This document shows positions 33,342-41,940 of a stretch of 64,000 nucleotides of DNA, in pieces. Where the stretch lies: NCBI GenBank assembly GCA_963704025.1, contig CAVPGP010000001.1:124001-188000 (forward strand), in the 5' to 3' direction. Source of the stretch: CAVPGP01 sp963704025 (GTDB taxonomy: Bacteria; Actinomycetota; Thermoleophilia; Gaiellales; Gaiellaceae). The position numbers and the translations under genes are program-made. The notes under the pieces are model-generated. The model was not told where the DNA came from. It made no database searches and saw nothing but the letters and a program-made list of their open reading frames with translations. Within the stretch, counting starts at the first letter, position 1, and every line of letters begins with the position of its first letter.

Positions 33342-35224
33342 CTCTTCGCGATCCGAAGCCGTCCTGCTCCGACCGTCGCTGCGCGCGCGAGCAGCACGCC
33401 GTCGCGCCAGACCCGGACGCGCACGAGCGGTTGGCCGGGCACGCGCTCCGCGTGGACGATGTAGCGGAGCCGACCGTCGGTGCCGTTCAGCCAGGCGGCC
33501 CGGCCGTCCGCGCGAAGGCCGAGCGCGGTCAGCCGCACGTCCCGCGAGACGCCGTGGTCGACCAGCTTCATCGTTCCGCGCACCTTGCGACCGTCCGAGC
33601 GCGTTGACAGCTCGCCGGTGAGCTCCCGGCCGAGGCGAAGCGGGCCGATCGACTCGACCCGGCCCTTCGAGTTGGCCACCCGAACCCCGACATGCGCGCC
33701 GGAGGCGAGGTTGAGCGCATCGCCGCCGAACCGGATGCCCAGCGAGTACCTCCCGGGCTTCACCGGTGGCATCGGCATCACGCCGGCCGTTCCCGACCGG
33801 TCGGTCATCGTCAGGTACGCCGAGCCGGTCACCAGAAAGACCAGCTGCTTCGAGGCCAGGACGTCGCTGCTCCTCGCGAGCCCGCGCGTGAGCTGCGCGC
33901 GCGGTTGCAGGAAGCCGTACGTCACCTTCCTGCTCCCGAGGTACGTGATCTTCGTCAGCGAACGGACCGCGGCAGGCGACCCGGCCGCGCTCTGGCCGCC
34001 GCCCGCGCCTGCGGGACCGCCCGTGAGGCCGGGGGCGCCTTTCAGCTTGCTGCACGGGACTCGCCCCTCGTTCACCTCCTGCACGACGCCGCGGAACGCG
34101 TCGTACGAGTCCTTTCGCGAGCCGTCGACCCAGAAGAGCCCGGACTGCCACCCCTCGAGGGTCTGCTCGTCGCGGAGGAGGAAGTTGAAGACGGCGCCGA
34201 TGTAGGGCTGGCAGTAGGCCATCCGGATGCTGTCGACGAGCTGGGTCGCCTGGTCGGGCGCCGGGCTCTCGTCCGGCGGGACGGCCGGCGGGCCGGGATG
34301 CGCCGCGACGTCGGGGAGCGATCCGGGCCACGTCTCGACGCCGGTGTACAGCCCCCGCTTCGCGTCGTCGATCTGCGTCTGGTAGCCCGTCTCCAGGTAC
34401 CAGATCGGGAGACCGTTCTCCGGCAGCGGCTGGGCCGTCCCGTCGAACGCCCGGTGCAGGACGGCGAGCAGCCGGTCGTAGTCGCCCATCGAGAGGATCG
34501 TCTGGTCGGCGTGCGAGGCCCAGGGTCGCTCGTCCGAGCGGGCCGGGTACGGGTGGTGGCCGAACGTGTCGAAGAGCGGCCGCGTGCGACCGCTCGCCCG
34601 GTAGGCGGCGCCCATCGCCTCGATGAACTTCACCGGCGAGTGCGAGACGTTCCAGAAGGCATTGGGGTTGTCGTTGCCCCAGAGCGACGTCGCGGGGCCG
34701 ATCACGTTGACGGAGGGGCGCACGCCGTGGAGGACGTCGTAGCAGCGGGCGAGCAGCTCCTCGTAGCGGGCGGGGGCCTCGCTCTGGCCCGTGGCGTCGT
34801 ACTGCGGCCTCCAGAACGCGGACAGGTTGGGTTCGTTCCAGATCACGATGTCGTTGATCTGCGGGAAGCGCGTGAGCACGCGACCGAGGTAGGTGCAGTA
34901 GTTCTCGCGATCCGCGGCCTCCGTCGGGGGCGGTGTTGCGCCGTTGAAGACGGCGACGACGACGCGCGCGGCCCCTGCGCCGAGCACCGCGCGGTTGAGC
35001 ACTCCATCGTCGAACGCGGAGAGGTCGGTCTGGCCGTGCTGCCAGTCGAGCGTGATGCCGAGTGCGCGCAGACCGAGGCCGCCGGCCGCGGCCGCGGTCT
35101 GCCCCGTCGTCCACTTCAGCCCGTCGTCCTTGGCCCCGACAAACATGCCCGGTCCTGCGGCGGCCGGCGCCGCGACGCCAAGGGTCGCCGCAGCGGCGAC
35201 CAGGATGAGCAGCCCCCGCTTCAT
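33338..35224 (-). CDS. Secreted glycosidase-like (beta/alpha)8 protein
   Basis: A 628-residue protein with a signal peptide (about 1-23, ending A-A-P-A-A-A-G). Residues about 30-370 look like a clan-A glycoside hydrolase barrel: I-W-N-E-P-N-L-S carries the expected acid/base Glu, and I-W-Y-L-E-T-G-Y carries a Glu in the nucleophile position. A Gly/Ala-rich linker at about 395-415 leads to a C-terminal beta-rich region of about 200 residues. It probably cleaves an extracellular or cell-surface glycan; the GH family cannot be fixed by eye. A TAGGTT box lies 10 bases before the ATG. Confidence 0.78.
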   Translation of the reverse strand: MKRGLLILVAAAATLGVAAPAAAGPGMFVGAKDDGLKWTTGQTAAAAGGLGLRALGITLDWQHGQTDLSAFDDGVLNRAVLGAGAARVVVAVFNGATPPPTEAADRENYCTYLGRVLTRFPQINDIVIWNEPNLSAFWRPQYDATGQSEAPARYEELLARCYDVLHGVRPSVNVIGPATSLWGNDNPNAFWNVSHSPVKFIEAMGAAYRASGRTRPLFDTFGHHPYPARSDERPWASHADQTILSMGDYDRLLAVLHRAFDGTAQPLPENGLPIWYLETGYQTQIDDAKRGLYTGVETWPGSLPDVAAHPGPPAVPPDESPAPDQATQLVDSIRMAYCQPYIGAVFNFLLRDEQTLEGWQSGLFWVDGSRKDSYDAFRGVVQEVNEGRVPCSKLKGAPGLTGGPAGAGGGQSAAGSPAAVRSLTKITYLGSRKVTYGFLQPRAQLTRGLARSSDVLASKQLVFLVTGSAYLTMTDRSGTAGVMPMPPVKPGRYSLGIRFGGDALNLASGAHVGVRVANSKGRVESIGPLRLGRELTGELSTRSDGRKVRGTMKLVDHGVSRDVRLTALGLRADGRAAWLNGTDGRLRYIVHAERVPGQPLVRVRVWRDGVLLARAATVGAGRLRIAKS

Positions 35225-35278
35225 GCTCTCAACGAACCTAGCTCACCCGGCGCCGGATCTCCAGCCGAAGGACAGAGA

Positions 35279-36871
35279 CTAGGAGATCTTCGGGCCGGCG
35301 GCGACCAGGTTCTCGGCGGCGCCGAACGAGGCGAAGTTCTGGACGAACATCTGCGCCAGCTCGCGCGCGTTCGCGTCGTACGCGGCCGGATCGGCCCACG
35401 TCGAGCGGGGGTCGAGCAGCCTCGGATCGACGCCCGGCACCTCGACCGGGACCTCGAAGCCGAAGAGCTCGTCCGTGCGGTACTCGACCTCGTCGAGCGC
35501 GCCGGAGAGCGCGGCGTGGAGCAGCGCACGCGTCGCCTGGATCGGCATCCGGTGCCCCTCGCCGAACGGGCCGCCCGTCCAACCGGTGTTGACGAGCCAG
35601 GCCCGGGCGCCGTGCTGGTCGAGCCGGTCGCCCAGCAGCCTCGCGTAGACCGCGGGCGGCTGCGGGAGGAACGGAGCGCCGAAGCAGGCGGAGAACGTCG
35701 GCTGCGGCTCGGTGACGCCGACCTCGGTGCCGGCGAGCTTGGCCGTGAAGCCGGAGAGGAAGTAGTAGATCGCCTGGTCGCGCGTCAGCCGCGCGATCGG
35801 AGGCAGGATCCCGAACGCGTCCGCGGTCAGCATGACGACGTCCCGCGGGTGCCCGGCCCGTTTCGCCGCGAGCGCGTGCGCGATCTGCTCGAGCTTGTAC
35901 GCGGCGCGGGTGTTCTCGGTCTTCGAGTCGTCGTCGACGTCGACGACGCCCTGCTCGTCGATCGCGACGTTCTCGAGGATCGTCCCGAACGTCCGCGTCG
36001 CCTTGTAGATCTCCGGCTCGGCGTCGGCGGAGAGGTGGATCACCTTCGCGTAGCAGCCGCCTTCGAAGTTGAAGACCCCTTCGTCGCCCCAGCCGTGCTC
36101 GTCGTCGCCGATCAGGTTCCGCTCCGGGTCGGCGGAGAGCGTCGTCTTGCCCGTGCCCGAGAGCCCGAAGAAGATCGCCACGTCTCCCTCGTCCGAGACG
36201 TTGGCTGAGCAGTGCATCGGGAAGACACCCTCGAGCGGCAGCCGGTCGTTCATCAGCGTGAAGATCGACTTCTTGATCTCGCCCGCATAGAACGTGCCGC
36301 CGATCAAGACCTCCTGGCTGCTCGGGTGGACGGCGACGAACGTGCCCGAACGCGTCCCGTCCACAGCTGGATCGGCCTCGAAATCGGGAGCGTGGAGGAC
36401 GAGCGCCTGCGGCTCGAACGAGGCGAGCTCCTCGGGCGACGGATCGATGAACATCGTCCGGGCGAAGAGCGCGTGGTACGGATGCGTCGTCACTACGCGC
36501 ACCGCGATCCGGTGAGCGGGGTCGGCGCCGGCGAACGCGTCGACCACGTAGACGTCGCCCTGGCCCAGGTGCGCGGTCACCTTGTCGCGCAGCCGCTCGA
36601 ATCCTGCCTCGTCGATCTCCCGGTTGACGTCGCCCCACCAGATCCGGTCCTCCGACGCGGCCTCGCGGACGACGAACTTGTCCTTCGGCGAACGGCCGGT
36701 GTGCCTGCCGGTGTCGACTGCGAGCGGGCCGCCCTCGGCGATCCGTGCCTCCCCTCGCTTGACTGCGTGCTCGTAGAGCACGGGCGTGGACGCGGTCCAG
36801 TGGACGGCCCGGCCGGGCTTGATGCCGTGCTCCTCGAGGCCGACGCGGCCCCTCACGGGCGTCGCTGTCAT
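35279..36871 (-). CDS. pckA: Phosphoenolpyruvate carboxykinase (ATP)
   Basis: A 530-residue protein. T-G-R-S-P-K-D-K-F forms the PEP/oxaloacetate site, G-L-S-G-T-G-K-T-T-L-S is the kinase P-loop, G-D-D-E-H-G-W gives the metal-binding Asp, and N-T-G-W-T-G-G is the family motif near the end. It converts oxaloacetate and ATP to PEP and CO2, the entry step of gluconeogenesis from TCA intermediates. ATG 36871 is preferred over the in-frame ATG at 36922 because T-A-T-P-V-R-G-R-V begins the family-like sequence. It lies in the same part of the chromosome as the TCA genes but is transcribed alone. Confidence 0.95.
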   Translation of the reverse strand: MTATPVRGRVGLEEHGIKPGRAVHWTASTPVLYEHAVKRGEARIAEGGPLAVDTGRHTGRSPKDKFVVREAASEDRIWWGDVNREIDEAGFERLRDKVTAHLGQGDVYVVDAFAGADPAHRIAVRVVTTHPYHALFARTMFIDPSPEELASFEPQALVLHAPDFEADPAVDGTRSGTFVAVHPSSQEVLIGGTFYAGEIKKSIFTLMNDRLPLEGVFPMHCSANVSDEGDVAIFFGLSGTGKTTLSADPERNLIGDDEHGWGDEGVFNFEGGCYAKVIHLSADAEPEIYKATRTFGTILENVAIDEQGVVDVDDDSKTENTRAAYKLEQIAHALAAKRAGHPRDVVMLTADAFGILPPIARLTRDQAIYYFLSGFTAKLAGTEVGVTEPQPTFSACFGAPFLPQPPAVYARLLGDRLDQHGARAWLVNTGWTGGPFGEGHRMPIQATRALLHAALSGALDEVEYRTDELFGFEVPVEVPGVDPRLLDPRSTWADPAAYDANARELAQMFVQNFASFGAAENLVAAGPKIS

Positions 36872-36937
36872 CGGAGATTCTCCACGTCTCTGCAGGACAA
36901 ATCGTGCACCCCGATGGCGCATCCTACGGATTCCACC

Positions 36938-37609
36938 TCAACCTGCTGCGGGAGAACCGCCAGTCGAACCGGCAGTCGAGCCGGCAGTCGGGCCGGCAGT
37001 CGAGCCGGCAAAGCGCCGCAGCGAGCGGACGACGTGCGCGGCGTAGCTCGGCGCACGTGGAAGCGGCAGGAGACCGAAGGAGCTGCGCAGCGCGACGGCG
37101 TGCAGGCCGCCGCGGAGGGTGACGTACTCGCCGGCCGCGCCCGCGGCCCGGGCGCGGCCGTAGCCGCGGAGCGACAGCTCGGGGGAGACGCCCGGGACAC
37201 CGGGGAACGGGCGGTCGAGCGACCCGTGCACGACTCGAAGCTCCTTGCCCGCGAGCGGCGACATGTCGAGCGCGTCCGGCAGCCACGGATTGACGCCGAT
37301 CACCGTCCTGACCCTGGCATCCTCCGCGGCCCGGATCCCGACCGCCCCGCCCATCGAGAAGCCGACGAGCGCCACGGGCACGTCCCCCAGACGCTCGAGC
37401 GCCGCGCGGGCGTCGTCGACGCAGTCGTCGAACCTGCGCCAGGAGCGGATGCGGTACTTGACCTCGACGAACGTGAGAGTCGGCAGCTGCGGCGCCGCCC
37501 GGCGGACGAGGTACTCGATCGTCGCGCTCCAGGTACCCGGCAGCTCCTCCTGGCGGCCGCCGTTGACGAGGACGACCGCGGGGCCGCCGAGCGGGTTCGT
37601 GACTCTCAG
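36938..37609 (-). CDS. Alpha/beta hydrolase (dienelactone-hydrolase-like), probable CTG start
   Basis: About 223 residues. The nucleophile elbow is V-G-F-S-M-G-G, an Asp lies in V-H-G-S-L-D-R-P-F, and a His in L-R-G-G-L-H-A-V, a full Ser-Asp-His set in family order. The family-like sequence (N-P-L-G-G-P-A-V-V-L-V-N-G-G) extends well upstream of the first GTG (37381), yet the frame from the upstream stop to there has no ATG, GTG or TTG. CTG 37609 overlaps the aminopeptidase stop by 4 bases (CTGA), like the ATGA/GTGA joints elsewhere, and is the likely start. The C-terminus ends in T-A-G-S/P repeats made by a 12-base tandem repeat. Confidence 0.7.
   Translation of the reverse strand: MRVTNPLGGPAVVLVNGGRQEELPGTWSATIEYLVRRAAPQLPTLTFVEVKYRIRSWRRFDDCVDDARAALERLGDVPVALVGFSMGGAVGIRAAEDARVRTVIGVNPWLPDALDMSPLAGKELRVVHGSLDRPFPGVPGVSPELSLRGYGRARAAGAAGEYVTLRGGLHAVALRSSFGLLPLPRAPSYAAHVVRSLRRFAGSTAGPTAGSTAGSTGGSPAAG
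36958..37005. repeat. Four tandem 12-bp repeats
   Basis: CGGCAGTCGAGC and close variants occur four times. They encode the repeated T-A-G-S tail of the hydrolase and look like recent slippage; a partial fifth copy follows. Confidence 0.8.
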
Positions 37610-38802
37610 ATCTGCCAGCGTCCGTCGCGGATCGCCGGGACCCGCTCACCGCCCAGGGTGACACCGGTGATCCGGAGCTCGTCCGAGCCGATCATGAAGT
37701 CGACGTGCGTGCCGCTGCGGTTCAGCCTGGGCAGGTCCTCGTCGGCGAGGACGAACGGGAAGCCGTTGCCGAGTGCGATGTGCGTCGCCGCGTTCTCGTC
37801 GAGCAGCGTGTCGTAGAAGACGGTCCCGAGCGGCCCGATCCGCCCCTCCCGGTCGACGAGCGCCACCTCCCCCAGCCTGGCCGCGCCGTCGTCCAGCGCC
37901 GCGATCCCGCGCAGCGCGTCAGCGCCCTCGTCGGCCTCGATCTCCACGGCGCGGCCGCCCTCGAACCGGACCCGCAGGCCGCGGATGATCGTCCCGTCGC
38001 GGAGCACAAGCGGCTTCGTCGCGGTCACGTGTCCCTCCGTCCGCTCCGGGTCGGGCGAGGTGAACACCTCCTCGGTGGGGAGGTTCGGCAGGTGGCGGAT
38101 GCCGTCGATGGTCTCGAAGTCGGCCGCCCACCAGCGCGAGTTGGGCAGCAGGCCGATCGTCAGGTCGGTGCCCGGTCCCTCGAGATGCAGCGAGTCGAAC
38201 CGGCGCCCGGAGAGCTGCTCGGCGTTCGCGTTCAGCGTCGCGATCCTCTCCTCCCACGCGGCGACCGGATCATCCTCGTCCAGTCGCAGAACGTGCTCCA
38301 GCTGCTGCCAGAGCCGCTCGTAGGCCTCGTCCGCAGGCAGGTCCGGGAAGACCAGCTGCGCCCACTGCGGGTTGGGTGCGGGCAGCCCGCTCCAGTTCGT
38401 GGTCCGCTCGCCGACGATGCGCGGGATCTCCTTCAGGTACGGGAGCTGGTCCTTGCCCGCGCGGGTGAGGTCGAGCCCTTCGAGGGAGCCGGGAGAGGTC
38501 GGGCCGCTCCAGGAGATCCGCGCCGCGCGCTGCTCGCCGAGCTGGTCGACGCGATGGCCGTACCAGTCCGGGACGAAGGTCAGCGTCTCCTCGTCGGCGT
38601 GCTCGATCCGGGCCCGCTTGACGTACGGGTCGAACCAGGAGACGTCGACGAACTTCGCGCCGCGCCGGTACGCCGCGGCGGCGGTCGCCCGGGTCAGCTC
38701 CTCGTGGCCGCCCACGTTCGCCGCGATCGCGACGATCTGCCCCGGCTGCACGTTCGCGCCGAAGTCGACCGCGAGCTCTGCGAGGCGCTGCACCCGGTCC
38801 AC
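37606..38802 (-). CDS. M29-family (thermophilic) metalloaminopeptidase
   Basis: A 398-residue protein. It opens with the M29 pattern L-A-E-L-A-V-D-F-G-A-N-V-Q-P-G-Q, and the second half has L-H-L-E-G-P-G-T-D-L-T, E-E-V-F-T-S-P-D, H-I-A-L-G-N-G-F-P and T-H-V-D-F-M-I-G-S, which supply the Glu, His and Asp metal ligands of this family. It removes N-terminal residues from peptides in the cytoplasm. GTG 38802 has a TAGGAT box 8 bases upstream. The longer open frame upstream is a shadow of the Xer gene. Confidence 0.92.
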   Translation of the reverse strand: MDRVQRLAELAVDFGANVQPGQIVAIAANVGGHEELTRATAAAAYRRGAKFVDVSWFDPYVKRARIEHADEETLTFVPDWYGHRVDQLGEQRAARISWSGPTSPGSLEGLDLTRAGKDQLPYLKEIPRIVGERTTNWSGLPAPNPQWAQLVFPDLPADEAYERLWQQLEHVLRLDEDDPVAAWEERIATLNANAEQLSGRRFDSLHLEGPGTDLTIGLLPNSRWWAADFETIDGIRHLPNLPTEEVFTSPDPERTEGHVTATKPLVLRDGTIIRGLRVRFEGGRAVEIEADEGADALRGIAALDDGAARLGEVALVDREGRIGPLGTVFYDTLLDENAATHIALGNGFPFVLADEDLPRLNRSGTHVDFMIGSDELRITGVTLGGERVPAIRDGRWQI

Positions 38803-38810
38803 GGGAGGCG

Positions 38811-38816
38811 ATCCTA
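38811..38816 (-). promoter_or_regulatory. -10 box TAGGAT of leaderless aminopeptidase gene
   Basis: TAGGAT on the minus strand ends 8 bases before GTG 38802, with no Shine-Dalgarno between. Confidence 0.5.
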
Positions 38817-38838
38817 GCTGCGACGCGAACTCCCCGAG

Positions 38839-39672
38839 GTGGACACTGCGACGACGATCGACCGCTTCCTCGCCGGCCCTTCGCTCTCGGATCACACCCG
38901 GCGGGCCTACCGGTCGGATCTTCGCGAGTTCTCGCGCTGGCTCGACGGCCGCCGGCTGGACGACGTCGATGCGCGCCTGCTGGTCGACTACGCCACGGTG
39001 CTCGGCCGCCCGCGCCCGGGCGGCAAGCTCGCGCCCGCGACCATCGCCCGCAAGCTGGCGGCCGTCCGCGCGCTGCTGCGCTTCGCGCTTGGCGCCTCGC
39101 GGGTGCCGGACGCGCGCATCGCGCCACGGCGGCCGCGGCGGCTTCCGGACGCCCCGAAGCAGAACGAGGTCGACCGGCTGATCGACGGCGTCGGCGGCAG
39201 CGCCGAGCTGGAGCTCCGCAACCGCGCGCTCGTCGAGCTGGTCTACTCGGCGGGCCTGCGCTCGGCCGAGGCGGTCGGGCTCGACCTCGGCGACGTCGAC
39301 TGGGACGGGGCGGCGGTACGGGTGCTTGGCAAGGGCTCGAAGGAGCGCGTCGTCCCGATCGGCGAGGAGGCCGTCTACTGGCTGGCGCGGTACGTCCACG
39401 AGGCGCGCCCGGGGCTCGCCCGCGACGCGAACGACGCGTTCTTTCTGTCGGTGCGGGGCCGGCGGCTCGACACGTCGACGCTGCGCCGGCTGCTCCCCCA
39501 TCCGCACCGTCTCCGGCATGCGTTCGCGACGCACCTAATGGAGGGCGGCGCCGACCTGCGCGTGATCCAGGAGCTGCTCGGCCACGCGTCGCTCTCGACG
39601 ACGCAGGTCTACAGCCACGTCGACGGCAAGCGCCTCCGCCGCGTCTACGACCGGGCGCATCCGCGCAGCTAG
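38839..39672 (+). CDS. Tyrosine recombinase, XerC/XerD type (copy 1)
   Basis: A 277-residue integrase-family recombinase. The N-terminal SAM-like domain starts T-I-D-R-F-L; the catalytic domain shows Arg in S-A-G-L-R-S-A-E, Lys in G-K-G-S-K-E-R, H-R-L-R-H, G-H-A-S-L-S-T-T and the nucleophile Tyr in Q-V-Y-S-H-V. It is shorter than standard Xer proteins (about 300); a piece seems to be missing just before H-R-L-R-H. It may act with the second copy 650 bases downstream in chromosome dimer resolution at dif. GTG 38839 is the likely start. Confidence 0.88.
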   Translation: MDTATTIDRFLAGPSLSDHTRRAYRSDLREFSRWLDGRRLDDVDARLLVDYATVLGRPRPGGKLAPATIARKLAAVRALLRFALGASRVPDARIAPRRPRRLPDAPKQNEVDRLIDGVGGSAELELRNRALVELVYSAGLRSAEAVGLDLGDVDWDGAAVRVLGKGSKERVVPIGEEAVYWLARYVHEARPGLARDANDAFFLSVRGRRLDTSTLRRLLPHPHRLRHAFATHLMEGGADLRVIQELLGHASLSTTQVYSHVDGKRLRRVYDRAHPRS

Positions 39673-39676
39673 CGCG

Positions 39677-40255
39677 ATGGCGAAGGACGAGTTGCCCGTG
39701 AAGGGGTTCGCGTCCGGCAGCTCGTGGGTGACCTGGCTCGAGAAGGAGCACGCGCGCTCGCCCGGCCTCTGGATCAAGTTCGCGAGGAAGGGCTCGGGCA
39801 GGAGGAGCGTGACGCACGCCGAGGCGCTCGAGGCGGCGCTGCGCTTCGGCTGGATCGACGGCCAGGTGCGCAGCCTGGACGAGAGCTGGTACGTCCAGCG
39901 CTTCACTCCTCGAGCGGCCAGGAGCAAGTGGTCGCGGATCAACCGCGAGAAGGCGCTCGAGCTGATCGCCTCCGGGCGCATGGAGCCGGCCGGGCTCGCG
40001 GAGGTGGAACGCGCGCGGGCGGACGGGCGGTGGGAGGCCGCGTACGAGCCGCAGAGCGCCGCGACCGTCCCCGAGGACCTCGAGCGCGCCTTCGCGCAGA
40101 GCCCCGCCGCGCGGAGGTTCTTCGACACGCTCGACAGCCGCAACCGCTACGCCGTCCTGCACCGGATCGCCGACGCCAAGCAACCGGGGACGCGGGCGCG
40201 ACGGATCGAGAAGTTCGTGGCGATGCTCGCCGCCGGCGAGAAGCTCCATCCCTGA
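39677..40255 (+). CDS. YdeI/OmpD-associated family protein
   Basis: A 192-residue protein. W-I-K-F-A-R-K-G-S-G, R-F-G-W-I-D-G-Q-V-R-S-L-D and S-K-W-S-R-I-N-R-E-K-A match the YdeI family, a group of small cytosolic proteins of unclear role, some linked to antimicrobial peptide resistance. ATG 39677 lies 4 bases after the Xer stop, so the two are probably co-transcribed. Confidence 0.85.
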   Translation: MAKDELPVKGFASGSSWVTWLEKEHARSPGLWIKFARKGSGRRSVTHAEALEAALRFGWIDGQVRSLDESWYVQRFTPRAARSKWSRINREKALELIASGRMEPAGLAEVERARADGRWEAAYEPQSAATVPEDLERAFAQSPAARRFFDTLDSRNRYAVLHRIADAKQPGTRARRIEKFVAMLAAGEKLHP

Positions 40256-40324
40256 GCCGGCCCATTCGCTCAGCCGGCAGAGCCGGCAGGCGTCACCGGC
40301 CCGGCGCCGAACTCTCCCTGGGCC

Positions 40325-41272
40325 GTGGCAACGCCCGAGCAGACCCGCGATCCCGCCGTCGAGGGCTTCCTCGCGCTGCTCGCCATGCAACGGGCCGAGC
40401 GCACGGTCGACGCCTATCGCCGCGACCTCGGCGCACTCACGGCGCACCTCGGACGCTCGCCCGACTCGGCGACGCAGGACGAGCTCCAGGGGTGGCTCGC
40501 CGCGCAGCGCGCCGACGGCCTGTCCGCCTCGACCATCGCAAGGCGCACCGCCGCGGTTCGCTCCTTCTACCGCCACCAGCTCCTGCTCGGCGTGCGGGAC
40601 GACAACCCTGCGGCCGCGCTCGACCTGCCGCGACGCACCCGCAAGCTGCCGCGCACGCTCAGCCCGGGCGAGGCCGAGCGCCTGATCGAGGCGGCCAACG
40701 GCACCCGCCCGCGCGACCTGCGCGACAAGGCGCTCGTCGAGCTCCTCTACGGCGCCGGCCTGCGCGTCTCCGAGGCCGTCGGCCTGGACCGCACGGGGGT
40801 CGACCTCGACGGCCGCCTCGTCCGGACGATCGGCAAGGGCGGCAAGGAGCGGATCGTCCCCGTCGGAAGGGCCGCCGTCGACGCACTGCGCCGCTACCTG
40901 AGCCGCGGCCGCCCGTTCCTCGACACGCGCCACCGGCCCGAGCTCTTCCTGAACGCACGCGGCGGTGCCCTTACGCGAGCCGGCGCCTTCCTGATCCTGC
41001 GCGGGCTCGCCGAGAAGGCGGGCCTGGAGCCCGAGCGCGTCCACCCGCATCTCCTGCGCCACTCGTTCGCCACGCACCTCCTCGAGGGAGGCGCCGACTT
41101 GCGCAGCGTCCAGGAGATGCTGGGCCACGCAGACCTGTCGACGACCGAGCTCTACACCCACGTCTCCGATCGGCGGCGCCGCGAGTTGTACTTCCAGGCG
41201 CACCCGCACGCGAGGCGGCGCCGTTTCGATTCTGGAGAACGGTCGACTACCACAGGTGATGACGACTCTTGA
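40325..41272 (+). CDS. xerD: Tyrosine recombinase, XerC/XerD type (copy 2)
   Basis: A 315-residue recombinase of full length. Arg lies in G-A-G-L-R-V-S-E-A, Lys in G-K-G-G-K-E-R, then H-L-L-R-H-S-F-A-T-H, G-H-A-D-L-S-T-T and the nucleophile Tyr in E-L-Y-T-H-V. Site-specific recombination at dif to resolve chromosome dimers is the expected role. It resembles XerD more than the first copy does in length and spacing. GTG 40325 is the start; an acidic/Ser-Thr tail overlaps the small gene at 41259. Confidence 0.9.
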   Translation: MATPEQTRDPAVEGFLALLAMQRAERTVDAYRRDLGALTAHLGRSPDSATQDELQGWLAAQRADGLSASTIARRTAAVRSFYRHQLLLGVRDDNPAAALDLPRRTRKLPRTLSPGEAERLIEAANGTRPRDLRDKALVELLYGAGLRVSEAVGLDRTGVDLDGRLVRTIGKGGKERIVPVGRAAVDALRRYLSRGRPFLDTRHRPELFLNARGGALTRAGAFLILRGLAEKAGLEPERVHPHLLRHSFATHLLEGGADLRSVQEMLGHADLSTTELYTHVSDRRRRELYFQAHPHARRRRFDSGERSTTTGDDDS

Positions 41273-41423
41273 ACCCCACGCCGCGATCCTGATGGTGCTC
41301 TGCCTCGGCGTCGGCTACGCGATGATGCTCGCCGGCGTCTCGAAGAACGCGCTCGAATGGAAGCGGCAACCCCGCGTGTGCCCGTCCTGCGGCAGGCACC
41401 ACAAGTCCTGCCGCTGCGCCTGA
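41259..41423 (+). CDS. Small membrane protein with C-terminal zinc-ribbon-like motif
   Basis: A 54-residue ORF. A hydrophobic segment at about 8-26 (A-I-L-M-V-L-C-L-G-V-G-Y-A-M-M-L-A) is followed by a basic stretch and C-P-S-C-G-R-H-H-K-S-C-R-C, six residues from metal-ligand types in 13 positions. ATG 41259 overlaps the recombinase gene by 14 bases, suggesting coupling; GTG 41256 is an alternative. It probably sits in the membrane with the metal site in the cytoplasm. Function unknown. Confidence 0.6.
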   Translation: MTTLEPHAAILMVLCLGVGYAMMLAGVSKNALEWKRQPRVCPSCGRHHKSCRCA

Positions 41424-41436
41424 GCTCCGCCTCGAG

Positions 41437-41940
41437 CTACCTGGCCGCGCCCGCGCGCTTGCGCAAGAGCTCGGCGACCCTCGCGGCCGCCGTCCTCAGC
41501 TCGCGCTCCTGCTCCTCGTCCTCGCCGAGCGAGCGGAGGAGCCGGATCGTGTCCGGCTGCGGAGAGCCGTTCTTGAGGCAGAGGACGGCCAGCCGCCGGA
41601 CGGCCTGGTTCGGGTCGTTGACCGCCAGCTCGTGCAGCGCGGCGCGCGAGGCGTTGACCGGCGCCGGGTGGTTGTCGCGCGACAGGCGCTCGAGCGAGAC
41701 GAGCGCGGAGCCGCGGCACGCGGGGCTCTCGTCCTGCAGGCCCCGGCTCAGAAGGTTGAGCTTCTGCTTGAACCGGAAGGCCCCGACGGCGCGGTAGGCC
41801 TGCGCGCGGGCGCGGAAGTCGGGGTTGCGCGCCGCGAACTCGATTTCCTCGTCCCACTCGGCGCGATGGCGCGCGAGCGCGGTCTCGTCACCGGCGGCGG
41901 CAAGGGCCTCGGCCCGCTCTGCCGCCTCCTCGAGGGTCAA
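41437..41940 (-). CDS. HEAT-repeat-like helical protein
   Basis: A 167-residue, almost fully helical protein with HEAT-like repeats: F-K-Q-K-L-N-L-L-S-R-G-L-Q-D-E-S-P-A-C-R-G-S-A-L-V-S then A-L-H-E-L-A-V-N-D-P-N-Q-A-V-R-R. Such repeats serve as protein-binding scaffolds. The TTG start overlaps the citrate synthase stop by 3 bases, so it is translated together with that gene. Partner unknown. Confidence 0.7.
   Translation of the reverse strand: MTLEEAAERAEALAAAGDETALARHRAEWDEEIEFAARNPDFRARAQAYRAVGAFRFKQKLNLLSRGLQDESPACRGSALVSLERLSRDNHPAPVNASRAALHELAVNDPNQAVRRLAVLCLKNGSPQPDTIRLLRSLGEDEEQERELRTAAARVAELLRKRAGAAR

Noticed and set aside
33692..36208. An 838-codon open frame across two leftward genes
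   Set aside because: It runs antisense through the glycosidase-like gene and pckA, with shadow composition and no motif.
38270..41209. A 979-codon minus-strand frame over the Xer genes
   Set aside because: It is antisense to both recombinases and YdeI, with no domain.
38839..41272. Integrated phage or integron from the two tyrosine recombinases
   Set aside because: No phage genes, att repeats or adjacent tRNA are seen; housekeeping genes lie on both sides, so Xer-type roles are more likely.
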